NCBI GenBank assembly: GCA_016711105.1
Contig: JADJTO010000027.1
Coordinates: 1-15,836, forward strand
Length of the DNA stretch: 15,836 nucleotides
Direction: 5' to 3'
Origin: Micropruina sp.
GTDB lineage: Bacteria; Actinomycetota; Actinomycetes; Propionibacteriales; Propionibacteriaceae
Below the pieces are notes generated by a model. The model made no database searches. It was given only the letters and a program-made list of their open reading frames with translations, and was not told where the DNA came from. The position numbers were made by a program, and so were the translations under genes. Shown here one piece after another: positions 1 to 8,764 of this stretch; positions within the stretch are counted from its first letter, which is position 1, and each line of letters begins with the position of its first letter.

Positions 1-429
1 ATGGTGTTCAGCGGCTACCGGTTCGACCCCAGGCGACGGCGGCCGTGTTGCAGGGGGACACCGTCCTCACCCGGGATCGCGGACGCTGGGTGGACGGTCG
101 CCTCGGGTGATCGGACGGCTGGACGACGTGGTGATCAGCGGGGCGTCAGCGTCGACCTCGCCCAGGCGCAACGGGCCTGCGACGCGGGTTCGGAATGCCC
201 GAGCAGGGGTGTGGTCATGCTGGCGGTGCCGGACGAACGCTGGGGCCAGCGGGTGGTCGCGCTGACCACCGCGGAACTCGGCCTGGCGCAGGTCGTCCGA
301 GCGACTCCGGCCGCACCTGGGCCCGGCGGCCCTCCCGCGCGAGTTGCGGCGCGTGACTCGGCTGGCGTACACCTCGACTGGCAAGATCGACCGCGTCGCT
401 GGCAGCGCGACTGGGAAGCGAAGGGCTGA
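1..429 (+). CDS. menE: o-succinylbenzoate--CoA ligase, C-terminal part (5' end outside window)
   Basis: MenE activates o-succinylbenzoate with ATP and CoA in cytoplasmic menaquinone synthesis. Only the end of the gene is here. Across frames one can read MVFSGYR, then TRDRGRWVDGRL, then GRLDDVVISG (the ANL-superfamily hinge motif), then VVMLAVPDERWGQ, and finally YTSTGKIDR near 366-393, which carries the catalytic C-terminal lysine of adenylate-forming enzymes. The ATG at base 1 is an internal methionine of the family, not the start. At least three frame changes occur (about bases 30, 110-140 and 300-400), so no single frame gives the whole domain. The stop at 427-429 lies one base before the menA start, and menA, menC and menD follow. 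The assignment is firm from motifs plus neighbours; the broken frame is probably sequence error. Confidence 0.85.
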   Translation: MVFSGYRFDPRRRRPCCRGTPSSPGIADAGWTVASGDRTAGRRGDQRGVSVDLAQAQRACDAGSECPSRGVVMLAVPDERWGQRVVALTTAELGLAQVVRATPAAPGPGGPPARVAARDSAGVHLDWQDRPRRWQRDWEAKG

Positions 430-430
430 C

Positions 431-1312
431 ATGGCGACGCTGGCTGACTGGGTCGAGGGCGCCCGGTTGCGGACCCTGCCCGCCGCCGTGGCGCCGGTGG
501 TCGCCGGCAGCGGCGTGGCCTGGTTCGACGGCGGCTTCAGCCCGCTGCTCGCAGCGCTGGCCCTAGTGGTGGCGCTGGCCCTGCAGGTCGGCGTCAACTT
601 TGCCAACGATTACTCGGACGGGATCCGCGGCACCGACGCCGAGCGGGTCGGTCCGATGCGGCTGGTCAGTTCCGGGGCCGCTTCCCCCGGCCAGGTCAAG
701 GCCGCAGCCTTCGGCAGCTTCGCGCTCGCGGGGGTGTCGGGGGTGGTCATCGTGGTGCTGACCGGTCACTGGTGGTTGCTGGCCGTGGGGGCCGCGGCGA
801 TCGCGGCCGCGTGGTACTACACGGGGGGCCGGCGTCCCTACGGCTACCTCGGCCTCGGCGAGGTCTTCGTCTTCGTCTTCTTCGGGCTGGTGGCGGTGAC
901 CGGGACCACCTACATCCAGCTCGGGTGGGTGCCTGGCGCGGCCTGGTGGGCAGCCATCGCGATCGGGGCCCTTGCCTGCGCCATCCTGGTCGCCAACAAC
1001 CTGCGCGATCTTGCCGGTGACGCCGCTGCGGGCAAGAGAACCTTGGCGACCCGGCTCGGTGACCACGGCACCCGGCAGTTCTTCGTGGCCCTCGTGGCGG
1101 TGGCAGGGATCGCCGTCGTCGGCGCCGCGGCAACCAGCAGCTGGTGGGCACTGCTCGGACTGTTCATGGTGGTGCTGCTGATCGGGCCAACCCGGCAGGT
1201 GCTGCGCGGGGTGAACGGCCGCGAGCTGATCGCCGTGCTGAAGAGCATCAGGCTGGCCCAGCTGGCGTGCGCGCCGGGCTCTTCCTCCCGGATTTGTGAT
1301 CGCGCGGCATGA
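431..1312 (+). CDS. menA: 1,4-dihydroxy-2-naphthoate polyprenyltransferase
   Basis: MenA attaches the isoprenoid tail to dihydroxynaphthoate in the membrane, giving demethylmenaquinone. The reading frame from ATG 431 encodes 293 residues. Residues 56-69 read NFANDYSDGIRGTD, the NDxxDxxxD prenyl-diphosphate/Mg site of the UbiA superfamily. A second Asp-rich loop, NNLRDLAGDAAAGKRTLATRLG, spans about residues 189-210. Seven to eight hydrophobic segments fit the family. The frame stays open upstream to 344, but that part is the end of menE. The last residues (after LAQLA, about 1270) look frameshifted: the next frame gives GLFLPDL and a stop at 1297-1299. The in-frame stop TGA 1310-1312 overlaps the menC ATG 1309. 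This is the least damaged men gene in the window. Confidence 0.93.
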   Translation: MATLADWVEGARLRTLPAAVAPVVAGSGVAWFDGGFSPLLAALALVVALALQVGVNFANDYSDGIRGTDAERVGPMRLVSSGAASPGQVKAAAFGSFALAGVSGVVIVVLTGHWWLLAVGAAAIAAAWYYTGGRRPYGYLGLGEVFVFVFFGLVAVTGTTYIQLGWVPGAAWWAAIAIGALACAILVANNLRDLAGDAAAGKRTLATRLGDHGTRQFFVALVAVAGIAVVGAAATSSWWALLGLFMVVLLIGPTRQVLRGVNGRELIAVLKSIRLAQLACAPGSSSRICDRAA

Positions 1313-2284
1313 CGTCCGCCCACGGCATCGAGGTCGTCGGTGTCTACGCCCTCGGCCTGCGTAACCGCTTCCGTGGGTTGCAGGTCCGGCACGGCGTGCT
1401 GGTGCGCAGGCCGGCCGGCTGGGCGGAATGGAGCCCGTTCGTCGAGTACCAGCGTCCCGAGATCGACGGCTGGTGGCAGGCGAGTCTCGAAGCCGCCACG
1501 CTCGGCTTCCCGGCGCCACTGCGGGATCAGGTACCCGTCAACGTCACCGTGCCGGCCACCGATCCACTCACGGCCCATCAGCTCGTGAGCCAGTCCGGCT
1601 GCCGGACGAGCCAAGTGAAAGGTCGCCGAGCCCGGGCGGCCGCCCGCCGCCGACCTGGAGCGCCTGGAGGCCGTCCGGGACGCGCTGGGTCCCCAGGGGC
1701 GCCTCCGGGTCGATGCCAGCGGTGCCTGGACGGTGGCTGGGGCGCTCACCCGACTGCGCGGAGTTCTCGCGGTTCGACCTGGAATACGCCGAGCAGCCGT
1801 GCGCCACGGCCGAAGAAGCTGGCCAGGCTGCGCCGCGACCTGGCCCATCGCGGGGTGCAGGTGCTGATCGCCGCCGACGAGTCGATCCGCCGCAGTGACG
1901 ACCCACAACGGGTGGTCGCCCTCGGGGCGGCGGACATCGCCGTCTTGAAGGTGCAGCCGCTCGGCGGGGTGCGGCGCTGCCTCGGGCTCGCCGAGCGGCT
2001 GGGCCTGCCGGTCGTCGTGTCGTCAGCCCTGGAGAGTTCGGTGGGGCTGCGGCGGGGCTCGCGCTGGCCGCCTGCCTGCCCGGAGCTGCCGTACGCCTGC
2101 GGGCTCAACACCGCCACCATGTTCACCGGCGACGTCACCGCCGACCCCTGGTCGCGGTGGACGGGGATGCCCGTCCGCCCGGTCGAGGTGGCCGACGTGG
2201 CGACCTGGCGTGCGGACCCGGCCACCCGGGCACTCTGGCGGGAGCGGCTCGCCGGTGTGCTCGATTCCCCGGAGGATCCGATGA
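1309..2284 (+). CDS. menC: o-succinylbenzoate synthase (frameshifted)
   Basis: MenC is an enolase-superfamily enzyme that dehydrates SHCHC to o-succinylbenzoate. From ATG 1309 frame 1 reads RNRFRGLQVRHGVLVR and GWAEWSPFVEY, typical of the N-terminal cap. At about 1615 the KxK catalytic pair (QVKVAE) is split by an indel. Frame 2 then gives DLERLEAVRDALG and RVDASGAW (first metal ligand). Frame 3 gives FDLEYAEQPC (second ligand), and frame 1 returns with LIAADESIRR (third ligand) and IAVLKVQPLGG (catalytic Lys). The C-terminus passes YACGLNTATMF. At least five indels are needed. The stop is most likely the TGA at 2282-2284 overlapping the menD ATG, but the ending frame is uncertain. Length (about 325 aa) and position between menA and menD fit the family. 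Confidence 0.88.
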
Positions 2285-3898
2285 CTGATTCCGCGTCCTG
2301 CGCGGTCGCGTTGATCGCCCAGTTCTGCGCGCAGGGGGCGACCGACCTGGTGCTGGCACCGGGTTCGCGCAGCGCCCCGCTCGCCTTGGCCGCCTATGCC
2401 GCCGACGCCCGCGGCGAGTTGAGGCTGCATGTTCGCGTCGACGAGGCGCTCGGCGGGAGTTCCTCGCGCTCGGTCTGGCGAAAGGGTCCCGGCGGTGCGT
2501 TCCCGTCGTCACCACGTCCGGGACGGCCGTCAGCAACCTGCTTCCCGCGGTCATGGAGGCCCACCACGCCGGCGTCCCGCTGCTGGTCGTCAGCGCCGAC
2601 CGTCCGCTCGAACTGGTGGGCTTCGGGGTGAACCAGACCACCGACCAGCGGGGCCTGTTCGACGGGTTCGTGCGCTACCGCGCCCAGGTGGAGGCCGGGG
2701 CCTCCCCGGTTTCGTGGCTGGCGCCCAGCCGCCCCAGCGCAGTGCTCGCCGCCGAGGGGTCGGCATCGCGGGATCCCGGACCCGCCCACCTGAATGTCGC
2801 GCTGACCGTTCCGCTGGTGGGGGCTGCGACGCCACCGCCGCCGAGCGTTCACGAGGTCGTGCACGCGGCCCCGGGCCCGGCCGCGCCCACAAACCTGGAG
2901 GCGGGGCCCCGCACCGTGGTGGTCTGCGGTGACGCGACCCCGGCGAGGGCGGGCGGCCCGGCGGGCTGCCGAGGCGGGCGGCGTGCCGCTGCTGGCCGAA
3001 CCGAGCAGCAATGCCCGTCCGGGCCCAACGCGCTGCGCTGTGGACGGTTGTTGCTCGGCGGCGCTCTGGCCGGGCAGGTGCAGCGGGTGGTGGTCTTCGG
3101 GCGGCCGACCCTGTCGCGGCCGGTGTCCGCCCTGCTGTCCCGCGACGACGTTGAGGTTGTCGTGGTCGGTGCCGGGCCGCGGTTGCCCGACCCCGGTCGC
3201 CGTGCCCACCGCTTCGCCGCTGCGGTCGACCTGGCCCCGGCGACGCCGGACTGGTTGGCGGCCTGGCAGGCGGCCGACCGCGCTTGTGGCGAGCGGGTGG
3301 ACGCCGTCCTGGCCGCGCAGGAACAGCTCAGCGGCCCGCGCGTGGCCGCCACGGTCGCCGCTGCGGTGGGCAGCGGCCTGTGGCTGCTCGGCAGTTCGAA
3401 CCCGATCCGGGACGCCGACCTCGCCCCGATCCGGCCGCGCCCAGGGAGGTCTTCGCCAACCGTGGGCTCGCCGGGATCGACGGGACGCTGGCGACCGCTT
3501 TCGGCATCGCCTTGGCGCGACAAGAACCGCTGACCGTGCTGTGCGGCGACCTGACGTTCCTCCATGACGCGGGCGCCCTCGCCATCCGGCCCCAGGAGCC
3601 GAGGCCCGACGTTGCGGATCGTGGTGGCCGACGACAGCGGGGGCAGCATCTTCGCGACCCTGGAGTACGGAGACCAGCGGTTTTCGGACGTCTTTCAGCA
3701 GGTGTTCGCCACCGACCCGGGGTGGACGTCGCGGCGCTGGCGCGCGGCTACGGCGTTGCGGCCCGCCGGGTCGAGAGCGCCGAGGCGTTGGCCGACGCGC
3801 TCGCCTCCCCCGTCCGCGGTATCGAGGTGGTGGCCGTCCCCGTCGATCGGGAACGACGCCGCCGGCTCGACGAGGCGTTGAAGGCCTGCGTGTCCTGA
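2281..3898 (+). CDS. menD: SEPHCHC synthase, ThDP-dependent (frameshifted)
   Basis: MenD joins isochorismate and 2-oxoglutarate using thiamine diphosphate and Mg, an early committed step of menaquinone synthesis. ATG 2281 follows GGAGG at 2270-2274. The N-terminus reads LVLAPGSRSAPLALAAYA and RVDE (the ThDP-activating Glu region) in frame 1. Frame 3 continues with GVPLLVVSADRPLEL, GVNQTTDQRGLF and FRYRAQVE-like sequence. The C-terminal pyrophosphate domain is spread over frames 2 and 3: NRGLAGIDGTLATAFGIAL (about 3458-3514), LCGDLTFLHDAGAL (the GDG-type cofactor motif), and IVVADDSGGSIFATLE. The end is in frame 2 with stop TGA 3896-3898. The restored length of about 539 aa matches the family. 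At least five indels interrupt it. Confidence 0.92.
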
Positions 3899-3902
3899 AT
3901 CC

Positions 3903-3914
3903 ATGTAAGGACAT
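3903..3914 (+). promoter_or_regulatory. Putative GntR/IolR-type operator upstream of the transaldolase-iolD block
   Basis: The dyad ATGTAAGGACAT lies just after the menD stop and before the catabolic block. On the opposite strand of the gntR upstream region (11217-11228) the sequence is ATGTAAGAACAT, which matches at 11 of 12 positions. From memory, the published motif of Corynebacterium glutamicum IolR (a GntR-type regulator) is KGWCHTRACA; the reverse complement here, TGTCCTTACA, fits 9 of 10 positions. The site sits just upstream of a candidate -35 element. I infer a shared operator for the GntR protein encoded at 11258. Confidence 0.55.
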
Positions 3915-3918
3915 TCTG

Positions 3919-3947
3919 TTGACTTCCGTTCCGCGCAGGTATTGAAT
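3919..3947 (+). promoter_or_regulatory. Possible promoter of the transaldolase-iolD operon
   Basis: TTGACT (3919-3924) is followed after 17 bases by TTGAAT (3942-3947). The -35 is good (5 of 6 to TTGACA); the -10 is weak. It lies between the menD stop and the transaldolase start, directly after the GntR-type dyad. Downstream, at 3970-3982, is a perfect GGCACG-A-CGTGCC palindrome that could be another protein site in the leader. Confidence 0.35.
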
Positions 3948-4002
3948 GGGGACTGTTCGATCAACTCCCGGCACGACGTGCCTCGACGAAGAGGTCCTGG
4001 CG

Positions 4003-5075
4003 ATGACAGAAACCACAACTCCCCTGGGCACGATGGCCGACCGCGGCCCGTCCGTACTCTGGAACGACTCCTCCGATCCGAAGGAGCTGGCTGAATCGAT
4101 CTCCTTCGGAGCGGTCGGCGCCACCTGCAACCCCGTGATCGCTCTCGCGGCCATCCGCGCCGACCTGCCGCGCTGGTCTGCTCGGATCAAGGAACTCGCG
4201 GTCGAATTGCCAGAGGCGAGCGAGTCCGAGATCGGCTGGAAGGTGGTTGAAGAGGTCTCCCTCGAGGCCGCCAAGCTGCCGAGGCCCGCCTTCGAGGAAG
4301 TACCAGGGCATCAACGGTCGGCTGTCGATGCAGACCGACCCCCGCCTGATGCGCAGCGCCAAGAGCTGGCCGACCAGGCCGAGTACTTCCGCTCCTGGCG
4401 AAGAACATCATCGTGAAGATCCCCGCCACCAAGACCGGTGCCGAGGCCATCGAGGACGCCACCTACCGGGGCGTCAGCATCAACGTGACGGTGTCGTTCA
4501 CGGTCGCCCAGGCCGTGGCCGCCGGTGAGGCCATCGAGCGCGGCCTGAAGCGCCGCGAGGCCGAGGGCCTGGACATCTCCACCATGGGTCCGGTCGTCAC
4601 GATCATGGTCGGTCGTTTGGACGACTGGCTGAAGGTGGCCTACGCCAAGGAAGGCGGCGTCTTCGACCCCGGCTACCTGGAATGGGCCGGCGTCGCGGTG
4701 TTCAAGAAGGCCTACGCCGAGTTCGAGGCCCGTGGCCTGCGCTCGCGGCTGCTGTCGGCGGCTTTCCGCAACTCCATGCACTGGAGCGAGTTCGTCGGCG
4801 GCAACGTCGTCATCTCCCCGCCCTTCGGCTGGCAGAAGCGCATCCAGGCCAGCGCACTCGACCCGCGAGGACCGCATGCACCTTCCGGTGGACCCGATCA
4901 TCATCGACGCCTGTACTCCCAGATGCCGGAGTTCCGCAGGGCCTACGACGTCGACGGCATGACCCCCGAGGAGTTCCAGAGCTTCGGCGCCACCGCGAAG
5001 ACGCTGCGCCAGTTCCTGGGCGCCGATGAGGAGCTTGACCACATCGTGCGTGACATCCTGATTCCGGCTCCCTGA
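4003..5075 (+). CDS. Transaldolase-family protein (class I aldolase fold, frameshifted)
   Basis: Transaldolases use a Schiff-base lysine to transfer or cleave three-carbon ketol units in the cytoplasm. ATG 4003 is chosen because GAGG lies 8 bases upstream; frame 1 is open back to ATG 3946 but that extension is not family-like. Restored order: SVLWNDSSDPKELAESIS, then GATCNPVIAL (the conserved NP strand), NGRLSMQTDPRLM (about 4313-4353), NIIVKIPAT with the expected Schiff-base Lys (about 4405-4432), then GVSINVTVSFTVAQA, TIMVGRLDDWLK and PVDPIIIDALYSQMPEFRRAY. Stop is TGA 5073-5075; restored length about 357 aa. Five single-base indels (near 4300, 4362, 4395, 4867, 4912) break the frame. Directly followed by iolD, which suggests a role in cyclitol breakdown. 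One possibility, not shown by sequence, is that it replaces the IolJ aldolase. Confidence 0.82.
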
Positions 5076-5112
5076 GCCTTCCGCCAGCGTCCCTTTGATC
5101 GAGGAGTCAACG

Positions 5113-6993
5113 ATGACCCAAACCGTCCGCCTGACTGTCGCCCAAGCCGTGGTGAAGTTTCTGGCGAACCAGTATTCCGAGCGCGACGGTGTCGAGCAGC
5201 GGCTGATCGCCGGCTGCTTCGGGATCTTCGGCCACGGCAACGTCGCAGGCGTTGGCCAGGCACTGCTGCAGGCAGAACTCCAGAGCCTCGAGGGTGACCC
5301 CGAGGCCCCCGACCTGCCCTACGTGCTCGTACGCAACGAGCAGGGCGCTGTGCACGCGGCCGCCGCCTACGCCAAGACCAAGAACCGCCTGCAGACCTGG
5401 GCGGTCACCTCATCGATCGGCCCGGGCGCGCTGAACATGGTGACGGGCGCGGCGCTTGCCACGACCAACCGGGTTCCGGTGTTGCTGCTGCCGTCGGACA
5501 TCTTCGCCACGCGGTATCCCGACCCGGTGCTGCAGCAACTGGAGGACCCGCGGTCGTTGGACGTGTCGGTGAACGACGCGTTCAAGCCGGTCTCCCGGTT
5601 CTGGGACCGGATCAACCGGCCCGAGCAGCTGATCCCGTCCCTGCTGTGCCGCGATGCGCGTGCTGACCGACCCGGCCGAGACCGGCGCGGTCACCGTCTG
5701 CCTGCCGCAGGACGTCCAGGCCGAGGCCTACGACTTCCCGGTGGCCTTCTTCACCAAGCGGGTGTGGCACGTGGCACGTCCCGTCCCCGAGCCGGCAGCG
5801 CTGGCCCGGGCGGTCGACCTCGATCAAGGCGGCCAAGCGGCCGTTGATCGTGGCCGGCGGCGGTGCCATCTACTCCGGGCGTCGCAGAGCAACTGCGGGC
5901 GTTCGCCGCGGCCACCGGGATTCCGGTGGCCGACACCCAGGCCGGCAAGGGAGCGATCAACTTCGACCATCCCATGTCGGTGGGTGGCGTCGGTTCGACC
6001 GGTGCCGGCTCGGCCAATGCGCTGGCGCGGGAGGCGGACCTGGTGATCGGGATCGGCACCCGGTACTCCGACTTCACCACGGCCAGCCACACCATCTTCG
6101 CCCAGCCGGACGTGAAGTTCCTCAACATCAACGTGCTGGCCTTCGACGCCGCTAAGCATGCCGCCACCATGGTGGTGGCGGACGCCCGCGAAACCCTGGT
6201 GGCTCTCGGCGACGCTCTGCAGGGCTGGAGCACCGACGAGGCCTACCAGCGCGGGCGCAGGAGCTGGACGCCGACTGGCAGAAGACCGTGGAGCCCTGCT
6301 ACCACCGCGACAACCAGCCGCTGCCCGCCCAGACCGAAGTCTTCGGCGCCCTGAACGAGCTGATGGATGACTACGACGTCGTGATCAACGCAGCCGGCTC
6401 CATGCCGGGCGACCTGCAGTGCCTGTGGCGTGCCAGGACTCCGGAGCAGTACCACCTGGAGTACGCGTTCTCCTGCATGGGCTACGAGATCCCGGCCGCG
6501 CTGGGCGTGAAGCTCGCCGTGGGGGACGACGCCGAGGTGGTCGCGATCGTCGGCGACGGCACCTACCAGATGCTGCCGATGGAGATCGCCACGATGGCCC
6601 AGGAGGGCATCAAGGTCATCATCGTGCTGCTGCAGAACCACGGCTTCGCCTCCATCGGCGCGCTGTCGGAGTCGCGCGGGTCGCAGCGCTTCGGCACCAA
6701 GTACAAGACCCGTTCGCAGTCCGGCCGACTGGATGGCGAGGCGGTCCCGTTCGACCTGGCCGCCAACGCGGCGAGCTGGGGCGCCGACGTGCTGCGCTGC
6801 AACGGCATCGCGGAGTTCCGTGAGAACTACGTCAAGGCCGCAGCCAGTGACCGGCTGACGGTGCTATACATCGAGACCAACCTCTACGGGCCCCAACCCG
6901 CCCGGAACGGCGTGGTGGGACGTCCCGGTCTCCCAGGTCTCGGAGCTGGAGAGCACGCAGAGGGCGTACGGCGAGTACACCGCCGAGAAGGCC
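5113..6993 (+). CDS. iolD: 3D-(3,5/4)-trihydroxycyclohexane-1,2-dione acylhydrolase (frameshifted; in-frame with downstream permease)
   Basis: IolD is a ThDP enzyme that hydrolyses the ring of the cyclic diketone made from myo-inositol, giving 5-deoxyglucuronate. ATG 5113 is preceded by GAGGAG (5101-5106). The N-terminal domain shows YVLVRNEQGAVHAAAAYAK with the ThDP-activating Glu, then VTSSIGPGALNMVTGAA. The central domain has LIVAGGGAIYSG and GIPVADTQAGKGAI. The C-terminal domain has VGDGTYQMLPMEIATMAQEG followed by LLQNHGF, the GDG-to-N cofactor motif. It ends WWDVPVSQVSELESTQRAYG, typical of IolD. Five single-base indels occur near 5645, 5825, 5876, 6258 and 6888; the last is an extra G in a GGGCCCC run. 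No stop follows EKA (to 6993): the frame runs on into a membrane protein. The usual last few IolD residues appear to be missing. Confidence 0.9.
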
Positions 6994-7689
6994 GTCCTCG
7001 TCGTCGCAGCGCTGCTGATCGGCTTCGCGAAGACGGCCATCGGCGGCGTGGCGATGATCGCCGTGGTGCTGGCCGCCCTGGTGCTGCCGGCCAAGGATTC
7101 CACCGGCGTCGCCCTGGTGATGCTGCTGGTCGGCGACCTGGTCGGGGTCTGGACCTATCGCCACAACGTCGACTGGCAGCTGATCGGACGCCTCGTGCTG
7201 CCGGTGCTGCTGGGGATCGGTCTGGGAGCCGTCTTCCTGAACCTGGTGGACGACCTGGTGCTGAAGCGCACCATCGGGGTCATCCTGCTGGTGCTGCTCG
7301 CGCTCGGCTTCTGGCCGGACAGGCTGGGCGCGCACCGTCCGTCCGTGGCGATGGGGTACGGCGGGCTGGCCGGTTTCACCACGATGGTCGCCAACGCCGG
7401 CGGTCCGGCGATGAGCCTGTACCTGCTGGCCGCCAAGTACGACAAGTGGCGCTTCCTCGGCACCACCGCGTGGTTCTTCTTCGCCGTCAACCTGGCCAAA
7501 CTCCCGGTGTCGATCGGCTTCGGCATCGTGCGACCCGAGACCGCGCTGCTGGCCGCCGTCCTGGCCCCCGTGGTGCTGCTGGGCACCTGGATCGGGCGGC
7601 TCACGATCAAGAAGATCGAGCAGGCGACCTTCGACCGGCTCGTCACGATCTTCATCATCATCTCGGCGCTCTACCTGACCTTCGGGTGA
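6994..7689 (+). CDS. TSUP (TauE/SafE-type) membrane permease, N-terminus joined to IolD
   Basis: TSUP proteins are seven-to-eight-helix carriers that move sulfite, organosulfonates, sulfolactate or other small organic anions. From 6994 frame 1 reads VLVVAALLIGFAKTAIGG, the first family repeat with its small-residue loop, followed by further hydrophobic segments, then GYGGLAGFTTMVANAGGPAM, the second family repeat (about 7357-7416), and a last helix ending LYLTFG with TGA 7687-7689. No indel is needed across these 231 residues, unlike the neighbours. There is no start codon or ribosome site between the IolD end and the first helix; the first in-frame ATG (7054) would delete most of helix 1. 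Either this is an IolD-permease fusion, or a short deletion in the assembly removed the iolD stop and the permease start. The substrate cannot be read from sequence. Confidence 0.82.
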   Translation, partial: VLVVAALLIGFAKTAIGGVAMIAVVLAALVLPAKDSTGVALVMLLVGDLVGVWTYRHNVDWQLIGRLVLPVLLGIGLGAVFLNLVDDLVLKRTIGVILLVLLALGFWPDRLGAHRPSVAMGYGGLAGFTTMVANAGGPAMSLYLLAAKYDKWRFLGTTAWFFFAVNLAKLPVSIGFGIVRPETALLAAVLAPVVLLGTWIGRLTIKKIEQATFDRLVTIFIIISALYLTFG

Positions 7690-7766
7690 CCGAGCACCAC
7701 CATCTCTCGGGTGCCGGCGCCCGGGTCCGTCCACTCAGCCTGGGTTAGCCCAGAGAAAGCAGGTCA

Positions 7767-8764
7767 ATGATGCAACGCTTCGCGCTCCTCGGTGCCGGGT
7801 TCATCGGGTCCGTCCACGCCAAGAACCTCGCGGAGAACCCCGATGTGGAGTTCGTGAACGTCTATGACGTCTCCGCCGAGCGGGCCCAGGCCATCGCCGA
7901 CAAGTACGGCGCCAAGGCCGTCGCCTCGGTCGCCGAGGCTCTGGAGGGCGTGGACGCCGTCTTCATCGCGTCTCCACCGACACCCACGCCGCCAACCTCA
8001 AGGCCGCGGTGGACGCCGGCGTCGCCGCGCTGTGCGAGAAGCCGATCGACCTGTCGCTGGACCGCGCCCGCGAGATCGTCGAGTACGCGCAGGCTAAGGG
8101 CGCCCGGGTGATGGTCAACTTCAACCGGCGCTTCGACCCCGACCACGCTGAGCTCAAGCGGATCGTGGACGCGGGCGGCGTCGGCAAGGTCGAGCTGGTG
8201 CAGCTGACCTCCCGCGGCCCGGCCGTGCCGCCGCTGGAGTACGTCAAGGTCTCCGGTGGCCAGCTGCGCGACCAGACCGTCCACTTCTTCGACCTCGCGC
8301 GCTGGATCGTGGGCGCCGACCCGGTCGAGGTGTTCGCCGCGGGCTCTGCCCTGGCCGACCCTCGTTTGGCGCAGCCCGAGTACGACGACGTCGACACCAG
8401 CGTCTGCGTGCTGAAGATGCCGGACGGTTCGCTGGTCCAGATCGACAACAACCGGCGCACCGGCTACGGCTACGACGAGCGGATCGAGGTGCTCGGTTCG
8501 ACCGGCCTGGTGGAGTCGATGCGGCACCGCGCCCGCCGGGTGACCCACTACGTGGCCGGTCAGGTGATCGAGTCGCAGATGTACGCCGGGTGGTTCGAGC
8601 GGATGCAGCCCACCTATGCCCTGGCTCTGGACCACTTCGTCCAGCTGCTGGAGACCGGTGCCCCGATCGGGCCGACGCTGGCGGACGGGCTGAAGGCCCA
8701 GGCGATCGCCGAGGCCGCCACCAAGAGCCTGCACACCGGCGTCAGCGAGAAGATCGCCTACTGA
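7767..8764 (+). CDS. iolG: Inositol 2-dehydrogenase-like Gfo/Idh/MocA oxidoreductase
   Basis: IolG oxidises myo-inositol (or a relative) at one hydroxyl with NAD. ATG 7767 (or 7770) follows a purine-rich AGAAAGCAGG at 7754-7763. The N-terminus reads FALLGAGFIGSVHAKNL, a Rossmann GxGxxG. CEKPIDLSLDRA (about 8032-8067) is the conserved EKP loop. GGQLRDQTVHFFDLARWIVG (about 8257-8316) carries the catalytic His/Asp pair of the family. One missing base near 7972 (within IASSTDTHAANLK) splits it between frames 3 and 2. Restored length is about 332 aa, as expected. The intergenic stretch before it holds a small hairpin, CTGGG-TTAG-CCCAG at 7740-7753. Location behind iolD supports iolG, but other cyclitol or sugar dehydrogenases of this family cannot be excluded. 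Confidence 0.8.

Noticed and set aside
1..3. ATG at the first base as a gene start
   Set aside because: The methionine is an internal MVFSGYR residue of MenE; the gene begins outside the window.
2394..4274. Minus-strand open frame of 626 codons opposite menD
   Set aside because: It is Arg/Gly/Pro-rich, matches no family, and lies opposite recognisable MenD motifs. Long antisense frames are expected in high-GC DNA.
4003..7689. Sulfoquinovose (sulfo-transaldolase) operon suggested by transaldolase plus TauE/SafE protein
   Set aside because: No sulfoquinovosidase, sulfosugar isomerase or SLA reductase/dehydrogenase is visible, and iolD and iolG-like genes point to cyclitols. Kept only as a remark on the permease.
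7707..7724. GGGTGCC-GGCGCCC inverted repeat after the permease
   Set aside because: The two arms abut with no room for a loop, one pair is G-U and no T run follows; too weak to call a terminator.
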